Source of the DNA: Anastrepha obliqua
Taxonomy: Eukaryota; Arthropoda; Insecta; Diptera; Tephritidae
Direction: 5' to 3'
NCBI RefSeq assembly: GCF_027943255.1
Contig: NC_072896.1
Location: forward strand, 9,796,001 to 9,860,000
Length of the DNA stretch: 64,000 nucleotides
Part shown: one piece after another, positions 1 to 9,622 of the stretch
Numbering within the stretch: position 1 is the first letter of the stretch
Layout of the letters: each line of letters opens with the position of its first letter
Notes under the pieces: generated by a model
Seen by the model: only the letters and a program-made list of their open reading frames with translations
The model's database searches: none
What the model was told of the DNA's origin: nothing
Program-made: the position numbers and the translations under genes

Positions 1-41
1 ATGGAAATGATTGAGGAAGGGTAGTAGAACGAGAGAAGGTA

Positions 42-964
42 AAGCGTGTTTTTTTTAGAGGTTAGGTTTTCAAGATGAAATAAAACGTATATAATTTAAT
101 GTTATGGCCAAGAATTTAGCTTTATTATAAAGATAAGGGTTTGCCATTATGTTTTAAAAATGATTTCGGGCAAGTGGCCGCCGCGGCTGGCTCGAATAAA
201 TTCCAGCCGAGAAGCCCAATTTTCGACCACTTTTTGCAGCAATTGGGGCCGTATGTCAGCAATAACGCGCCGAATATTCTCTTCCAAGACGTCAATCGTC
301 TCGGGCTTATCTGCGTAGACAAGCGACTTCACATAGCCCCACAAGAAATAGTCCAGCGGTGTTATATCGCACGATCTTGGAGGCCACGCCACAGGTCCAC
401 GGCGCGAGATAATGCGCTCACCAAAAGTTTCCTTCAATAAAACGATTGTTGCGTTGGATGTATGGCATGTAGCGCCGTCTTGTTGGAACCAAACAAAGGT
501 CGTCCACATCAACATCGTCCAATTCAGGCACGAAAAAGTCATTAATCATGGCTCTATAGCGCTCTCCATTGACTGTAACATTATGGCCGGCTTCATTTTT
601 AAAGAAATGATTCCCTCTGCCCATAGAGCACACCAAACAGTGACTTTTTGAGGATGTAACGGCGTCTCAGCAATGGCTTGTGGATTATGTTCACTCCAAA
701 TGCGACAATTTTGCTTATTGACATACCCATTCAACCAAAAGTGAGCCTCATCGCTGAACAAAATTTTCTTCGATGCGTCGTGCGAACCGAACCATTATTT
801 TCGTAATAAATTTGCACGATTTGCAAACGTTGTTCAGGTGTAAGTCTATTCATTATGAAATGGCAAACCAAACTGAGCATAAATCAAGTGACAGCTGTCA
901 AAAAGACCATCTACGAAAAAAGTAGTGCCAACTTGAAAACCTAACCTCTAAAAAAAACACCCTT
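42..964 (-). mobile_element. Mariner-type (DD41D pattern) internally deleted element with intact termini
   Basis: Both ends carry the same inverted repeat: the left end reads AAGCGTGTTTTTTTTAGAGG and the right end gives AAGGGTGTTTTTTTTAGAGG when reverse complemented, continuing to about 33 bp. Each end is flanked by TA (40-41 and 965-966), the target duplication of the Tc1/mariner superfamily. At 923 bp it is shorter than an autonomous element of roughly 1.2-1.3 kb. It carries a broken transposase on the minus strand. It lies just 3' (in gene orientation) of the last visible fasciclin exon, so it is probably an intronic insertion. Confidence 0.9.
147..853 (-). pseudogene. Broken DD41D mariner-type transposase
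   Basis: An ATG at 853 opens a start typical of the family (MNRLTPEQRLQIVQIYYENN), but after about 28 residues the sequence jumps straight to the catalytic core (KILFSDEAHFW), so most of the N-terminal helix-turn-helix and linker region is deleted and the junction is out of frame. The catalytic part is then spread over three frames (761-546, 636-418, 542-147). First Asp in FSDEAHF, second in QQDGATCHTS, third in TPLDYFLWG. Counting residues gives 41 between the second and third Asp, the spacing described for rosa-type mariners. It cannot make active transposase but keeps its termini, so it could be mobilised in trans. Confidence 0.85.
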
Positions 965-1037
965 TAGTAGTGCGAAAGTTCGCAAGCAATATTTGAGCTT
1001 CTCATGTCCTTATAAAGTTTGAGCTTTTAAAATTTAC

Positions 1038-1245
1038 CTTTACTCTGCAGCTTCTCCGACAGTCCAGAGGTGTATAGAATTTTCAAGAAGTTTGCAAAAC
1101 GATTCTCTCGATCCGATTGTAGTGTTTGCAAGAGATCACCAACTGGCAGTGGGAACATGACACGATCGACTGCGTGTGCTACACCTTGTGGTATCTTTAT
1201 GTCCTTCTTGTTCAGCAGCACCATGGCGCCGTTTATGGTAGTTAT
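1038..1245 (-). CDS. Fasciclin-domain gene, third visible exon (end of FAS1 domain 1, start of FAS1 domain 2)
   Basis: On the minus strand the exon begins after an acceptor reading CTCTCCCCAACAG and ends at a GTAAAT donor (1032-1037). It is 208 bp, entering in phase 0 and leaving in phase 1. The peptide opens with ITTINGAMVLLNKKDI, continues through GVAHAVDRVMFPLP, the typical C-terminal strand/helix of a FAS1 domain (a variant of the G-x-VHxID motif), and then enters RFANFLKILYTSGL, which resembles the first helix of another FAS1 domain. The remainder of that second domain must lie to the left of the mariner insertion, outside the window. FAS1 domains are extracellular adhesion modules; partner unknown. 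Confidence 0.85.
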
Positions 1246-1659
1246 CTGTTGGGGAGAGTATTTAATATTAGGCACTTAATAATCGTAATAATTTTAGGTT
1301 TGAAGACACGGATAAAAATGTTCCTCTCAAGGTCGTCATGAGACGATTCTTTACTTTTTACATTAGAAAATTGGTCGAGTTGCACAACTACAGAAAAATA
1401 GTAATGTATGGGCCTTCTAAGAAAGCGAAATAGATTAACGAAACCAATGCAAGACTGAGTCTTGTCGAGGTCCTATGCTCTCGAGTGGGGTGAACAAGAA
1501 AAAAAGGGCTTCTACTACACGTATCCTTCAAGGAAGGTAGATTACCGAGTCTGGCCATCCAAGGCAAAGTCATGAAAGAAACTTCGGGTATCCTGTCACC
1601 GGGGATTCGGCAGAGAAATTCTGCCCCCTCATTTCACTCGTATTCATATACTCCTCCAA

Positions 1660-1850
1660 TCAGTTATTGTTCAGACGCCAACGAAGTAACATGAGTGGAG
1701 GCAGCGTAGATTTTTTTTTTTTTTTTTGTATATCACCAACACGATCTTGTAAGGAAACCACTGTCATAACCCCGGTTACGTCGGCAAATTAGCTGAATGC
1801 TTGAAAATCACTGAGAGCCGGCTACGGTCTAATGTTGGCCACACCTTTGA
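1660..1850 (+). repeat. Dispersed repeat fragment shared with 47730-48045
   Basis: Blocks such as CAGACGCCAACGAAGTAACA, a run of T, GTTACGTCGGCAAATTAGCT and GAGCCGGCTACGGTCTAATG recur in the same order at 47730-48045. No coding potential is seen. The family is not one I can name. Confidence 0.6.
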
Positions 1851-2249
1851 AATTCTATGCATCAAGGGATAGGTTAATATTCAAATTGGAGTATCAGTTT
1901 TCCAGCATTGAAGCTCTCTAAGTTGTTACCTTCAAATTTCTCTTTTTTGACCCTGATAATTGATCCACTAGAGAGTTAGCCAGGATGCTGATATCTACTA
2001 TATTCGGGATAAACCAGAATAATGTTTGCATTTGAGCCCTTTATGCATTTGAGCTCTTCCACCTGTTAAAGTTAAGTTCATTCTTCGTAACTGTTTAGCA
2101 TGGGGTTTAGATCCCTCGCTGGAATATCTCAGAATAGAAGGAAGGGAATTGTATGGAAAGGCCTCGATCAGCTTCGTGTTAACCGTTTTATTTTCATGAA
2201 CTTTTATATTAATAAAGAGTTCTATAATGTGTGCTCTAATTTCAGCAGT

Positions 2250-2830
2250 AAGCTTCTGCTACCTCGGTTGAACTATCACGACAGACAGCGGAGTAGATGA
2301 AAATGTCAACGGCAGGCAAAACAAGTCAAAGGCGGCGTTCGGGCGAATGTATACAGTGGGAGCGCGTTCGCAAGTCTCCAGGCGGACTAAACAGCTAACA
2401 TTCAGCTCATGTGTGGACTCACTATTGTTGCACGGAAGTGAAACATGGCTGGTCTCCAACACCATCACACCGAGGCCATAATCTTTCGTCAACAAATGCC
2501 TCCGCATCATCTGTAGAATACTCGTATTCTATCCCAACACCATCAGCAACGACGCGCTGTGGAGATCAACAAATGAAGAGCTCATGATATGTCAAATCAA
2601 ACGAAGAAAAGGTATCACACGCTTAGAGAATCACCAGATAGCACCACGAGAATGGCACTGGACTGAAACCCAGAAGGAAGCAGAAGTTGCGGTCGACCAA
2701 AGATTACTTGGAGAAGGTCGACATTACCAGGGGACTGCACAAAAACAGCTGCCCAGAACCGTACACAATGGAAGAGTCTTATCGGAGCCCTATACTCCCG
2801 AGCGGAGTGCACAAGGATTAAACAAAAACA
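2250..2830 (+). mobile_element. RTE-like LINE, 3' end fragment
   Basis: In broken frames the plus strand gives the C-terminal tail of an RTE-clade reverse transcriptase: FVNKCLRRI, NTISNDALWRSTNEE, IKRRK, then HQIAPREWHWTETQKEA and REECTRI-like residues near the end, finishing in an A-rich tail (2820-2838). The RT catalytic core is absent, so it is 5' truncated as usual for LINEs. The opposite-strand copy at 50345-51610 has the same tail (ENHQIASRELYWTGARKGAE), which supports the assignment. It sits in a host intron, antisense to the host gene. Confidence 0.75.
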
Positions 2831-3346
2831 AAAGCAGATTCAACATATTAACCAGGACACTAGTAATCCAAAGAAAGTGTGCGGTTTCCCTAAGTTTCCA
2901 GTCGAGCCTTCTTGGATGTATGACATTAGTGAGCTAAGCGCTGGACGAACACCTTGGCATGTAATATTACAGGGCTCTGCCGGTCAGAGGTTAAAAAGGG
3001 GTGGTTCAGAAAAACAAAGAGTTTCCAATATAAAGCAAGCGCCATTTCTTCATAGTTCTGAGGTTATGTGGTCTAATCTTATTATCTACTGCTCAGCTGC
3101 CCAGCTCCTGTCCAGATCTCTTTGTTTCGCCCATTTTAATAGAGATAGGTATTTCCTGCCTATGGAATTCTCTTATCCAAACTCAATGATCCTCTTATTT
3201 GTCTCGATCCAGGTCTGCTTTACTTTTCCTTTTTCCTATTTCCTATCTAAGGGTCTCAAAAAGCTTCGTCAGCCCTTACTATCCAAGAATGTCACTTTAG
3301 CTTAATTTAGCGCCATCAGGTTCGATCACAAATCCGGAATACTCAC

Positions 3347-3484
3347 AGTCACATCGTTCCACTCCTGATCATGCATGGTATATTGATTCACCCGCAACTG
3401 TGTGCCGGCCAAGGAAACTCCCGTCATCTCGTCCTGCAGTGTTGCGATCTCGAAAGCGCCTGGTATCACGTGATGCAGCAAAAG
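3347..3484 (-). CDS. Fasciclin-domain gene, second visible exon (centre of FAS1 domain 1)
   Basis: The minus-strand exon follows an acceptor ending ATAACAG and stops before a GTGAGT donor. It is 138 bp, exactly 46 codons, and phase 0 at both ends, so it joins both neighbours in frame. It encodes LLLHHVIPGAFEIATLQDEM, the central FAS1 motif (family consensus LLxYHVVxG, here with His-His instead of Tyr-His), then SLAGTQLRVNQYTMHDQEWN. The YH region is implicated in integrin binding in vertebrate FAS1 proteins; whether that applies here is unknown. Separated from the large exon by only 71 bp. Confidence 0.9.
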
Positions 3485-3555
3485 CTGTTATATAAAAGTA
3501 TCATAAGTAAATTTAAATATTTACAAAAAACAATCCACAAAAAAAAAACGCTTAC
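3485..3555 (-). other. Short intron (71 bp) of the fasciclin-domain gene
   Basis: Donor GTAAGC at 3550-3555 and acceptor CAG at 3485-3487 on the minus strand. Reading through the donor would add an unrelated hydrophobic tail (VSVFFLWIVF), whereas splicing restores the FAS1 fold, so the intron is well supported. Its size is typical of short fly introns. Confidence 0.85.
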
Positions 3556-6462
3556 GCCACTCAACAATCTAGGATTAGCCTTAAATTTCTCCTCTGCGCG
3601 CTCGGGACCGCCAAGTTGCACCAATAGATTTTTGAATGCCTTATCCGTCGGTATGAAGATCGTGTACGGTCCAGTTTCATTCAAAATGCTATCCAAGCCC
3701 GACTGACGCAAATACTTAGCCATCGCGAAGAGTCCGTTCGATTTGAGTATCTGTATAAGGTCTTCACTGGGGTTCGAAGAGGTCACCTCGGCAGCCTTCT
3801 CGGTGTTTTCTGTTTCCTGTACTAACGCATCGGTGTAGTGACCTGACTCGGGCACTGTCTCGACCAAGCGTTCAGTGACCGCGAACGGTGTAGAGGTTTC
3901 ATAAGTCACTGGTGCAGGGGAGGCCGTGTAAATGGGTGCTGGTGTGGTATAGTAAGTTGCGACAGTGGGCTCCGTGGCGTGGGCTGGGCTCGAGCGGTGT
4001 ATTAGAGGCGCATAAGTAGTAGGGGGTGCATAAGTGACATGTGTTGTTGCTGGGCGTGTGGTATGATGGTACTGATGACGTATGGGTGAAGTGCGCGCGA
4101 AGGGAAACTCGGTTGTGGTTGTTGTCGTTGTAGTAGTGCTGGTTGTGGTCGAAGTGGTTGTGGGTCTGGGTGTAGTGCGCGCCGCTGGAGTGGTTTTAAT
4201 AATATTTCCACCCTCTATCTCGACCTCTTCGTTATTGGGCAATGTCAGGCGCGAAACTGAGGGCGGCAATTTGATTTCGCCGCTGCGTATGCGCTCCAAT
4301 ATGCTTTCCACCTCGGCACCCGTTTGCTTAGTTTCCTTCTCACCGTTAGCCTTAACTCCTTGTATCTTGAAACTACCATCCGCCTGCTCCTCAAGGTATA
4401 CGTATGTGGCTTTCTTCTTCGGTGCCGGCAATTGGGGTGCTGGCTTGGGTGCAGGTGCTGGTTTATTTGAGCTCAAGCCTTCGATTTCATAGCCATCTGG
4501 AATGAGTCCACGCTTGGCCAACTCCTCTAGCGTTGGTGGTTCATCGGAATCTGACTGTATTACTGCGGAGCTGGCAATGCTGTTAGCACCGCTTGATATG
4601 CCTTCAATATTACCGCCATAAAGCGAAGCCAAGTTAGAGAGATCGACACCACCAGGCAGGGATTGTGGATCAATTGCTACTTGTGGATCCGGTGAACGCG
4701 AAATTTGCACTTTTGAGCCGTTTGGCAAGACCAGATCTTTAGCTCCTTGGGGCGTCAGATCAGTCAAATCAAAATTGCCGCCTAACATCGCACTATCTAC
4801 ACCCACTTTACTCGCCGCCACAGCTTGTTGCGCCAATAAAGTTTGGAGCTGATCCTGAGAGAGCACTTGTTGACCCTTAACCAAGTCAGGATCGCTCGTG
4901 CGTATAACCTGTACGCGTTGGCCATTCGGCAGCACCAAATCCATCTCGGAGAATGTTTTGTTATCCTCTTCCTTCGCTGGCGCCTCAGCCAATGCGGCCT
5001 TCAATTGTTTCAACAGTTCATCACGTGCGATAGTCTTGACTGGCTTTTTGCCTGGCGTGGTTTTCATGCCATACTTGCCAAGCTCAGCTTTTACTTGGGC
5101 GTACGCATTCTTACTGTTCTGTTTGCTGATGGGCACTGCAGGTGGCTCTGCGGTTGTGGTGGTGGTAGTAGTGGTTGTTGTAGTAGTAGTCGGATGTTCC
5201 TCATGGTACTTCTGCAATGCGGATGCGAAGAGATGCAACTCGGAAGGTGCCAACGGACGACTGCGCGGTGGCTGGTAGTTCTGATACTCTTGTTGCTGCT
5301 GCAGTGGTAACTGTTGTGGACGTTGCTGCAAAGTGGGAGCCAGTTGCTGCTTCAGCGCCTGCTGTTTGACGAGGAATTCCTCATGTTGCTGACGTACCTT
5401 ATTCTGCGATTTCTCATACTGCTTCTGTACGAATTGCTCGTGTTTCTGGATGAGCTTCTGCTTGTATTCTTGGTCAGCGGACTGCGCTTGTGGTGTTGCC
5501 AATGTCGAAAATTGTGGATTAATATATTGTTGTTGTTGCTGTTGCTGCTGTAGTGGTGGTGGAGCTGGAAAAGCGGTCGACTGCAAGTTAGGGAAGATCT
5601 GGGGCACTGGCAAACCCAAGTTAGGTGTCAGCTGAAAAGCGCCGACTGGCTGCTGTTGCAACGGTACTTGCTGGTAATTCGTGTGCTGTTGCTGCTGCTG
5701 TGGCAGCGGTAGCGGTAGTTGATGTTGTTGCTGGAAGATTATTTGTGGCGAGGTGGAGAAAGCGGCCTTGAGTGGTGCCTGTGCAACGGTCTGTGTCGGA
5801 AAAGTCGGCACTGGGAGTGAGCTTGACAGCTTCTGTTGTGTCTGTGGCAAGCCGAAATTTGATGAAGATTGTTGCGGTTGCTGTTGGTAAACGCTGTTGG
5901 GTAGAGTCGAGTAGATTGGCTGTTGAAGCGATTGCTGAGATTGCGTTGACGCTTGCGATTGGAATGGCTTGTTGTTGTACGAGCGTTGTGGCAAACTTTG
6001 TTGTGGGCCCACCTGTTGGTTGCCAAAGTTACGCAATGTCAAGAAATTCTGTGTGTGCTGATCAACATTTTGTTGCTGTTGTGGCTGTTGTTGTTGTTGT
6101 TGTTGCGGCTGCTGGAATCGCAAAGGTTGTTGTGGTGTATACAACTGATTTTGTGTGGAGCGCTGGAAAAGTGAATTCGCTTGATACTGTTCGTTATTGT
6201 TGTTGTTGTTGCCGTTAGCATTTAGCTGACTGCCATAATTGCCACGTCCGTTGCCGCTGGGCGGGAAGCGAGTATTCACAGTGGGTTGCACATGTCGATT
6301 ACGTTGTTGTTGTGTTTGTATTGGCACTTCCACATTGGCGTTTTGCGGCAGGAAATATTGTTGTTGTTGCGACTGTCGCGGTTGTGCATGATGTTGTATG
6401 TCTGTCAGAATATGCTGCTGGGCGGAGAGCTGACGGCGAAATTGATTATGGAAGGGAATGGG
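3556..6462 (-). CDS. Fasciclin-domain gene, large exon (Gln-rich, Thr-rich, start of FAS1 domain 1)
   Basis: The exon begins after a strong acceptor (CCTTCTCATTTCAG) and ends at GGC|GTAAGC: 2907 bp, 969 codons, open throughout. No ATG start is needed because it is internal; the signal-peptide exon lies further upstream and was not found. Exon residues ~1-400 are dominated by Gln with Pro, Asn, Ser and Tyr. Near residue 420 is a run of 13 Thr. Around 505 and 577 are two copies of a D-LVLPNG-x-x-VQ-x-x-R module, and a third diverged one (LTLPNNEEVEIEGG) sits near 740. A Lys/Tyr segment (KKATYVYLEEQADGSF) precedes it. A second Thr run lies near 765-785, followed by Pro/Thr/Tyr-rich sequence. FAS1 starts near 898 (EDLIQILKSNGLFAMAKYL) and includes TIFIPTDKAF, the first conserved FAS1 motif. 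This suggests a secreted matrix or cuticle-associated protein. Function is not assignable from the window; I do not recognise a specific Drosophila name. Confidence 0.92.
6070..6105 (-). repeat. CAA/CAG microsatellite inside the coding exon
   Basis: The plus strand shows runs of TTG, CTG and TTGTTGTTGTTGTTGTTG, i.e. CAA/CAG codons for poly-Gln on the coding strand. Length is always a multiple of three, so the frame is kept. Likely length-polymorphic between individuals. Confidence 0.8.
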
Positions 6463-7515
6463 CTGAAATGAGAAGGAAATGGGTTCTGGTGAAAAAAATG
6501 TTTGTTTGAAACTTAAAATATTAAAGAAAATGTGATTCTGAATGAAACAATTACGGACTGAGAAATTTTAGAATTATTTAAGGAAGATACGATTTATCAC
6601 TAACATTACCAAGATGAATATATACAAGGACGTGCTTCATGAGCTGATTGGTGCCTGACTGTTAAAGTGAGAGTGTTTATATTTTCTTTTACTCTTTTTT
6701 CTTCTGCTGAAACTTGTCAATAGCCCTTCAAACTGTTATATATTTAGAATCGATGTCACGTGGAATAGATTCGTCTTGAGCATTACAACTTTTTCAACAG
6801 CAGAATGCCAACCAATTCTGGACCCCAGCATAAGGTAGCTCTGGAATTACCAGATGACAGATTAAAGGGCGAGTAAAAGAAAAGGTATGAGAGTCGATTT
6901 GACATATGACTTGTTTACAGTAGCACAGAAAACTAACTATGTGACATATCACGCTGAAATTTGCCATGTAAGCTTATAACAGTCCTACCAAAATATAAAA
7001 AATTTATTTTTGGCATATGTCATCCGCGGACCGTTTTATTGATAACGTCTCGTTCATATTTGAGTAGAAGGTACTTCTCATTTACAAGGTAGTCCATTTC
7101 GGGTTTGCATTTGAATTACCGATTTTTTTGACTTTGCCTTCGAAAGTAATATGAGCGAGGTAATAGAAATTTAGTTTATTGCTAGCTATTTACGAGATGA
7201 CTGGCATTTCGCTTGAATAAGGTTAGGTAATATTCAAAACAGATTTCTATAGTCGCGAGTCGAAAATTCATTTTCTCAAATAAAACTCATTCCCACCTCG
7301 TCGGTTATATTAAGAAAGAGAATGGTCACAATTGGGGCTCAAACGATCCACATCGTCGTGGAGAAGTCCATGAATCTGCAAAAAGTGTGGATTATGGTCA
7401 GGTGGTACCATTGATACGCGTTTTTTTTCAAACTGAGCAAGCAGCGCCCGTTCTGTCAATGGCGAGTGTTGTCGTGCCTTATTAACCAAATTTTTTATTG
7501 GCCCAAATAGAAGTG
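6463..7515. other. Non-coding DNA upstream of the large fasciclin exon (intron)
   Basis: On the minus strand this is intron immediately upstream of the 6462 acceptor. AT-rich, no long frame with recognisable domain, no clear repeat family except that it abuts a SINE at its right end. No signal-peptide exon was recognised here. Confidence 0.6.
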
Positions 7516-7785
7516 GCGGCCGCCGTAGCTGAATGGGTTGGTGTGTGACTACTATTCGAAAGTTGGGTCCGAGGGCCAAAATTCCGGGTCTGAAATTCCA
7601 CGGGCTGTAAACTGCGGGTATGAAACACCATTTTTTTTAATAGCGGTCGCTCCTCGGCAGGTAAGGACAAACCTAAGAGTGTTTGTCTGTCGTGAAAAAG
7701 CTCCTAATAAGAAACCATCTGGTTTACGGAAGCAGCACACAACTGTGGGTCCCTTTACTTGAGAGAAAATATCAAGACGTAATAT
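7516..7785 (+). repeat. tRNA-like SINE, copy 1 (diverged)
   Basis: Starts GCGGCCGCCGTAGCTGAATG, with an A-box-like segment (TAGCTGAATGGGTTGG), then TGACTACTATTCG, GAAACACC, AATAGCGGTCGCTCCTCGGC and GTGTTTGTCTGTCGTGAAAA, in the same order as seven other copies in the window (11.97/12.75, 15.48, 32.55, 42.5, 47.7 and 63.4 kb). The B-box region is altered and the 3' part is replaced by a hairpin. An RNA polymerase III promoter origin is inferred from box A/B resemblance. Confidence 0.75.
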
Positions 7786-7810
7786 TTTCTTTCAAGAAAA
7801 GGGACCCACA
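7744..7810. repeat. Near-perfect inverted repeat (hairpin) at the SINE 3' end
   Basis: Arms 7744-7772 and 7782-7810 are 29 nt each, 27 of 29 positions pair, with a 9-nt loop (CAAGACGTA). The arms begin TGTGGGTCCCTTT and end AAAGGGACCCACA. The left arm overlaps SINE sequence (the ACTGTGGGTCCC segment and CAAGACG), so the right arm looks like an inverted copy of it. Confidence 0.85.
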
Positions 7811-8282
7811 AATATCACAAATAGACAGAAGATTTCGGAAGTTTCTGACAAAGATCACATTTGGCTTAAATAGAATCGCGTTATTTTCCACACAACCAAC
7901 CTTGCTTTCGATCGCTTGCGCTCTATCTTCGAAAATCGACTAATCCGCCTAGGCGATGGTGTCAGTTGACCGTGTAGACGCTTTGATTTTTTTGTGTTGC
8001 TGCTTTAAGAACATATCTTTCGCCAACCAGCTAGAGCTGATTCAATAGTGGGAACATGAAATCGAAGTTTTTGTTGAAGAGATAAGTACGGGAATTCGCT
8101 AAAATGTGCTGGAATAACTCAATTTTCCATATAAAATTAGCTGGGAAAAGCAATTGCGTGAAATTGTGTAATTTTGTGTTCCATATCCATTGAAAGGTTT
8201 ACTCTTTCAAAGAAAGAAATATCATTAAAAAATATTTATGCATTAAATTACAGTATAAATACTAAATGAGGTGCGGTCGGTA
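7811..8282. other. Non-coding stretch
   Basis: AT-rich sequence between a SINE and a TTA microsatellite. Nothing recognisable on either strand. Confidence 0.5.
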
Positions 8283-8329
8283 CAATATTATTATTATTAG
8301 TTATTATAACTATTTTTTTATTATTATTA
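8283..8329. repeat. TTA/TTAT microsatellite
   Basis: Imperfect TTA/TTAT repeat ending in TA, which served as the insertion target of the mariner that begins at 8330. Confidence 0.75.
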
Positions 8330-9620
8330 TTGGGTAGTCGAAAAAGTCTTTTCGTATTTCTAATCAAACTTCAACTTATTTTTTTTTGTTTTATATTTAT
8401 AATGAACTTTATTAAACCAAATATGTACCATTTTGGTCGACCACCTTTTGCCATTTTTCTCTAGAGACATTATTCCATCAGTGTAAAACTTTTGTGGTTT
8501 CTCGGCGAAAAACTGCGACAAGTAATTTTCACAGGCTTCTCTTGAAGCCAATTTTACTCCATTAAGGGAGTTCTGCATTGACCGAAACAAATGGTAGTCC
8601 GATGGTGCAAGGTCAGGGCTATATGGTGGATGCATCAAAACTTCCCAGCCAAGCTCTCCCAGTTTTTGCCGAGTCATCAAAGATGTGAGTGGCCTAGCGC
8701 AGTCCTGATGGAAGGCGACGCCCTTTCTGCTGATCAGTTCAGGCCGTTTTTTTTTCGATTGCTTGCTTCAATCTCATCAGTTGTTGGCAGTAAAGTGTAG
8801 AATCAATCGTTCGAGCAGGCTGGAGCAGCTCATAGTGGATGATTCCTTTCCAATCCCACCAAACACACAGCATAACCTTTCGAGGCGTCAATCCTGACTT
8901 TGCGACCATTTGTTGAGCTTCACCACCCTTGCACCATGATCTTTTTCGCACATTATTGTCGTATTTGATCCACTTTTCGTCTCCTGTTACCATTCGCTTC
9001 AGAAATGGTTCGATTTCATTTCGTTTCAGCAAAGAATCGCAGATGTTAATTCGGTCCATTAAATTTTTCACAGACAATTCGTGTGGAACCCAAACATCGA
9101 GCTTCTTTTTGTAACCAGCCTTCTTTAAATGGTTCAAACCCGTTTGATGATGAATGTTTAGTGCCTTGGCGATGTCATGGCAGCTTATGTGACAGTCCTG
9201 GTCAATCCTTTCCATAATTTCATCGACTTTTTCAACGATAGGTCGACCGGAGCGAGGTGCATCTTTCACATCGAAATTTCCAGAACGGAAGCGAGCGAAC
9301 CATTGTTGTGCTAGACGAATTGATACAGCATCGTCTCCGTAAACTTCACAAATTTCATTGGTAGCTTGCGTGGCATTCTTCCCTTTTTTATACAAAAATT
9401 TCAAAATATAGCGAACTTCTTCATTATTTTCACTCATTTTTGAACAGCTATTACTTTTTTTCAACTTCTCCGAATTTAATTTTCTTTTTGGTTGAATGAA
9501 GCTTAAAATGTCACCTTTCTAACACCATATGATATGACACAATGTGATTGGTAGCATTGGAGATAGATGACTCCAACGATATCTATTGACAAAATACGAA
9601 AAGACTTTTTCGACTGCCAA
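8330..9620 (-). mobile_element. Mariner element, nearly full length
   Basis: Ends carry matching inverted repeats of about 29 bp: left TTGGGTAGTCGAAAAAGTCT, right (reverse complement) TTGGCAGTCGAAAAAGTCTT, both continuing TTTCGTATTT. TA flanks both ends (8328-8329, 9621-9622). At 1291 bp the length is that of a complete mariner. The transposase on the minus strand has one frameshift. Confidence 0.93.
8360..9437 (-). pseudogene. Mariner transposase (DD34D) broken by one homopolymer frameshift
   Basis: Start chosen at the ATG at 9437 (MSENNEEVRYILKF); the frame is open slightly upstream without family resemblance. N-terminal helix-turn-helix: FLYKKGKNATQATNEI, WFARFRSGNFDVKD; then WVPHEL. First Asp in MVTGDEKWI, second in FHQDCARPLTS, third in APSDYHLF with 34 residues between second and third. 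A run of nine A (plus strand T at 8747-8755) shifts the frame after LKQAIEKK; eight would keep it open. The second motif reads QDCARP rather than the usual HDNARP, so activity might be affected even without the shift. Dead as it stands. Confidence 0.88.
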
Positions 9621-9622
9621 TA

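Larger units (their letters stand above)
1246..3346 (-). other. Intron of the fasciclin-domain gene
   Basis: A 2.1-kb intron bounded by a GTGAGT donor (3341-3346) and a CCCCAACAG acceptor (starting at 1246). It holds a dispersed-repeat fragment (about 1660-1850) and an RTE-like LINE tail (2250-2830), both listed separately. The remaining ~1 kb, including 2831-3346 and 1250-1650, shows no conserved reading frame that I can recognise. Confidence 0.75.

Noticed and set aside
4082..6218. Several plus-strand open frames (e.g. 4082-4492, 4843-5310, 5772-6218) opposite the FAS1 exon
   Set aside because: They are Val/Leu/Cys-rich mirror images of Gln- and Thr-codon runs on the true coding strand; no domain or splice support.
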